DNA of 64,000 nucleotides from Site-B1 sp963827785. GTDB lineage: Bacteria; Bacteroidota; Bacteroidia; Flavobacteriales; Flavobacteriaceae. The stretch is taken from contig CAWHCT010000008.1 in the NCBI GenBank assembly GCA_963827785.1, forward strand, positions 1 through 64,000, written 5' to 3'. A model generated the notes under the pieces. It was not told the origin of the DNA and ran no database searches. It saw only the letters and a list, made by a program, of their open reading frames with translations. Within the stretch, counting starts at the first letter, position 1. The number at the start of each line of letters is the position of its first letter. Below are positions 62,299-64,000 of this stretch, piece after piece. The translations under genes were made by a program, and so were the position numbers.

Positions 62299-62448
62299 AT
62301 GTTCATTTGAGTTAATTCAAAGAAAATGTAGATCATAAATTATTTTTGACTTCCTGATAAGTATTCCTTCCAATTTATTATCTTACTATTATCAATTTAT
62401 ACTCGTGCTTAAAGGTCTTATTGCGAATCAATTAACAAAGAATCCATT

Positions 62449-62805
62449 ATGCTTACAGACATCAATCCAAAACTGCCTATGCGTGATAAAAACATCACCA
62501 AAGACTACTATATAAAAGGCTTAGGTTTCAAAGAATTAGGGAGTATAGATTATGATGGCTATTTAATGCTGGAAAAAGGCAAAATACAAATTCATTTTTT
62601 TGAATTTAAAGAACTTGATCCTAAAGAAAATTATGGAATGGTATATATTAGAACTGATGATATTGAAAATCTATATAGATCATTACTGAAAAAGAAAATT
62701 AAAATTCACCCAAATGCTCCTTTGGAAACGAAGCCTTGGGGGCAAAAAGAATTTGCACTACTGGATCCTGACAATAATTTATTGACTTTTGGTCAAAGTA
62801 TTTGA
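62449..62805 (+). CDS. VOC-family (glyoxalase/bleomycin-resistance-like) protein
   Basis: A 118-residue vicinal-oxygen-chelate protein with two beta-alpha-beta-beta-beta units. It reads MLTDINPKLPMRDKNITKDYY, YIKGLGFKELG, KIQIHFFEFKEL with a metal-type His, and the C-terminal KPWGQKEFALLDPDNNLLTFG typical for bleomycin-resistance homologues. Its exact substrate is unknown. A second VOC gene begins 27 nt downstream but is not a close copy. Confidence 0.85.
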   Translation: MLTDINPKLPMRDKNITKDYYIKGLGFKELGSIDYDGYLMLEKGKIQIHFFEFKELDPKENYGMVYIRTDDIENLYRSLLKKKIKIHPNAPLETKPWGQKEFALLDPDNNLLTFGQSI

Positions 62806-62832
62806 TTACCTATGTCAACTTAATTCAAAAAC

Positions 62833-63174
62833 ATGAAAAATAATCATATTAACTATGTTGAATTCAAAGCTAATGATCTTGAAAAGTCAAAAGAATTTTA
62901 TTCCGATTGTTTTAACTGGACATTCACCGATTATGGTCCAGACTATGCAGCTTTTTCAGATAGCGGTATTGAAGGTGGATTTGAAAGAACAACTGATGAA
63001 ATTGTAAATGGTGTTTTGGTTATTCTATATCATGAAGATCTTAATATCATAAAAACCAAGATCATTAATTCGAAAGGGATAATCTCTCAAGATATTTTTT
63101 CTTTCCCCGGTGGACGCCGATTTCATTTCCTTGATCCTTCAGGTAATGAACTCGCTGTGTGGTCTGATAAATAA
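62833..63174 (+). CDS. VOC-family protein (glyoxalase-like)
   Basis: A 113-residue vicinal-oxygen-chelate protein. It shows NHINYVEFKANDLEKSKEFY, FNWTFTDYGPDYAAFSDSGI, VLVILYHEDL and the ending FPGGRRFHFLDPSGNELAVW. The family includes glyoxalases, dioxygenases and antibiotic-binding proteins; I cannot place it more precisely. It is tandem with the preceding VOC gene and 30 nt upstream of a small membrane protein. Confidence 0.87.
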   Translation: MKNNHINYVEFKANDLEKSKEFYSDCFNWTFTDYGPDYAAFSDSGIEGGFERTTDEIVNGVLVILYHEDLNIIKTKIINSKGIISQDIFSFPGGRRFHFLDPSGNELAVWSDK

Positions 63175-63204
63175 GATCTGTGAATCTCGAAGAAGATTGA
63201 AAAA

Positions 63205-63546
63205 ATGACAAAACAAAATAAGCTTCTGTTAATAAAATTGATCCATACTTTGATCTGGCTGTTTTTTGTTATTGTAATATTTTACGTTGTTTATTCCGGA
63301 ATTTCAAATAAAATTAATTCTTACACATACATAGGTATCGGATTGATTATTGGAGAAGGTATAGTTCTGTTGGCATTCAAGATGTTTTGTCCGTTAACCG
63401 TTTTAGCCAGGAATTATTCAGATTCTGATAAACATAATTTCGATATTTTCCTTCCAAATTGGCTCGCAAAATATAACAAGCTTATTTTTACAACAATTTT
63501 TGGTATTGGAGTTATACTTGTTCTGTTACGTAAAATGTTTTATTAA
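63205..63546 (+). CDS. Small three-TM membrane protein
   Basis: A 113-residue inner-membrane protein. TM helices lie at about 9-29, 38-58 and 93-108. Between them lies a segment with FKMFCPLTVLARNYSDSDKHNFDIF, read over residues about 59-83. The Cys-Pro and the loop resemble DUF2784-type proteins, but the match is by eye only. It is the last complete gene of the VOC run. Confidence 0.65.
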   Translation: MTKQNKLLLIKLIHTLIWLFFVIVIFYVVYSGISNKINSYTYIGIGLIIGEGIVLLAFKMFCPLTVLARNYSDSDKHNFDIFLPNWLAKYNKLIFTTIFGIGVILVLLRKMFY

Positions 63547-63765
63547 GAAAACAGCAATGATTATTCACAATTGTTTTCTAATGTTTCATATTTTCACTTA
63601 TAAATTTAATTCACTTTTATTATCTTCGATTCAATTTGACTCGCTAATAAAAGTATCATCAGAATCTTTAGAAAATTTAAACCTCTTTAAGATTCTTAAA
63701 TCAATAATTTTTCCTGTTTGATTAATATATTTAAATAACTATGAATTTAAAATTCTTATAACTAA

Positions 63766-64000
63766 ATGAAATTTACAATACGACTAAAAAATATAAAATC
63801 CATATCCAAGATTGAAGGATCCTGGACAAATGCAGATTACATTAATTTGCTTGAACTTTTTAATTATGATGATGCTAAAAGCGTTCCAGAGGCTGAATTA
63901 TTTGATATGCTTTCTATGGCCATTTCAGACTTTGAGCCAGACGAAGCTGCAGAAATTGTATTGAAATATAAACTAAGTGGATCCCTTAATGATGGACAGA
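63766..64000 (+). CDS. Unidentified protein, N-terminal part, cut by the window edge
   Basis: The frame opens at ATG 63766 and runs without a stop through the last base. The 78 visible residues begin MKFTIRLKNIKSISKIEG and continue with an acidic helical region (VPEAELFDMLSMAISDFEPD). There is no signal peptide or obvious motif. The 219 nt before it contain no convincing gene. I cannot name it; the gene continues outside the window. Confidence 0.6.
   Translation, partial: MKFTIRLKNIKSISKIEGSWTNADYINLLELFNYDDAKSVPEAELFDMLSMAISDFEPDEAAEIVLKYKLSGSLNDGQ

Noticed and set aside
63500..63721. 73-codon open frame on the plus strand
   Set aside because: It overlaps the end of the preceding membrane protein, has no protein-like composition and no start signal.

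Overview
This window comes from the chromosome of a member of the Bacteroidota, almost certainly a marine-type Flavobacteriaceae. The DNA is AT-rich and start codons mostly lack Shine-Dalgarno sequences. Several genes are preceded by the Bacteroidota promoter pattern TTG-N19/20-TAnnTTTG (thrS, tgt, the PPIase operon, the tRNA pair). Family-specific genes include DUF3276, a DUF1573 lipoprotein, a long NusB, a two-subunit transketolase and a zeaxanthin-type carotenoid cluster. All functions below are inferred by reading the translated sequence; no database search was run.

Layout. 0.2-3.5 kb: thrS-infC-rpmI-rplT, with infC apparently starting at a non-standard AUA codon and a hairpin in front of rplT. 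3.6-9.8 kb: an accessory block with a small 14-residue-repeat protein and a four-gene run: a three-TM TPR sensor, a caspase-lipase-TPR fusion, a TIR protein with a TM anchor, and a TM coiled-coil protein. This is the best candidate for an undescribed defence or regulated-cell-death system. 9.8-18.8 kb (mostly minus strand): YjbQ, EF-hand protein, secreted GATase-like protein, AI-2E transporter, dnaB, accA, EamA, LptF/G-type permease and a tgt that lacks the usual zinc cysteines. 19-24.6 kb: split transketolase, beta-barrel protein, FKBP lipoprotein, S4 protein, methyltransferase, phosphoribosyltransferase, aroK. 24.7-29.8 kb: tRNA-Lys and tRNA-Leu, then a CarH/LitR-like B12 photoreceptor regulator followed by crtI, crtB, crtZ, crtY. 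29.8-42 kb: TlpA-like thioredoxin, aconitase, acyltransferase, MoxR ATPase, a three-gene parvulin operon, an intradiol-dioxygenase-like lipoprotein, guaB. 42-45 kb: a small Lys/Cys-rich protein, ferritin, and a porin / FMN-binding protein / four-TM protein operon. 45-57 kb: HMG-CoA lyase, LysE, pyrD, pepT, gluconate permease plus gluconolactonase, yajC, DUF1573, nusB, ABC exporter, DUF3276. 57-64 kb: acyltransferase, BASS symporter, CsaA, thioredoxin-like protein, DinB, aldo/keto reductase, VOC proteins and a partial gene at the edge.

Sequence quality matters here. Between about 19.5 and 32.4 kb nearly every gene is broken by single-base indels (and one in-frame TAG), although the encoded protein stays conserved when the frames are joined. 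Isolated indels also hit guaB, lysE, pyrD, the dioxygenase-like gene and one PPIase. Removing one base from guaB restores exactly 490 codons. I treat these as sequencing or assembly errors and give whole-gene spans, not fragments.
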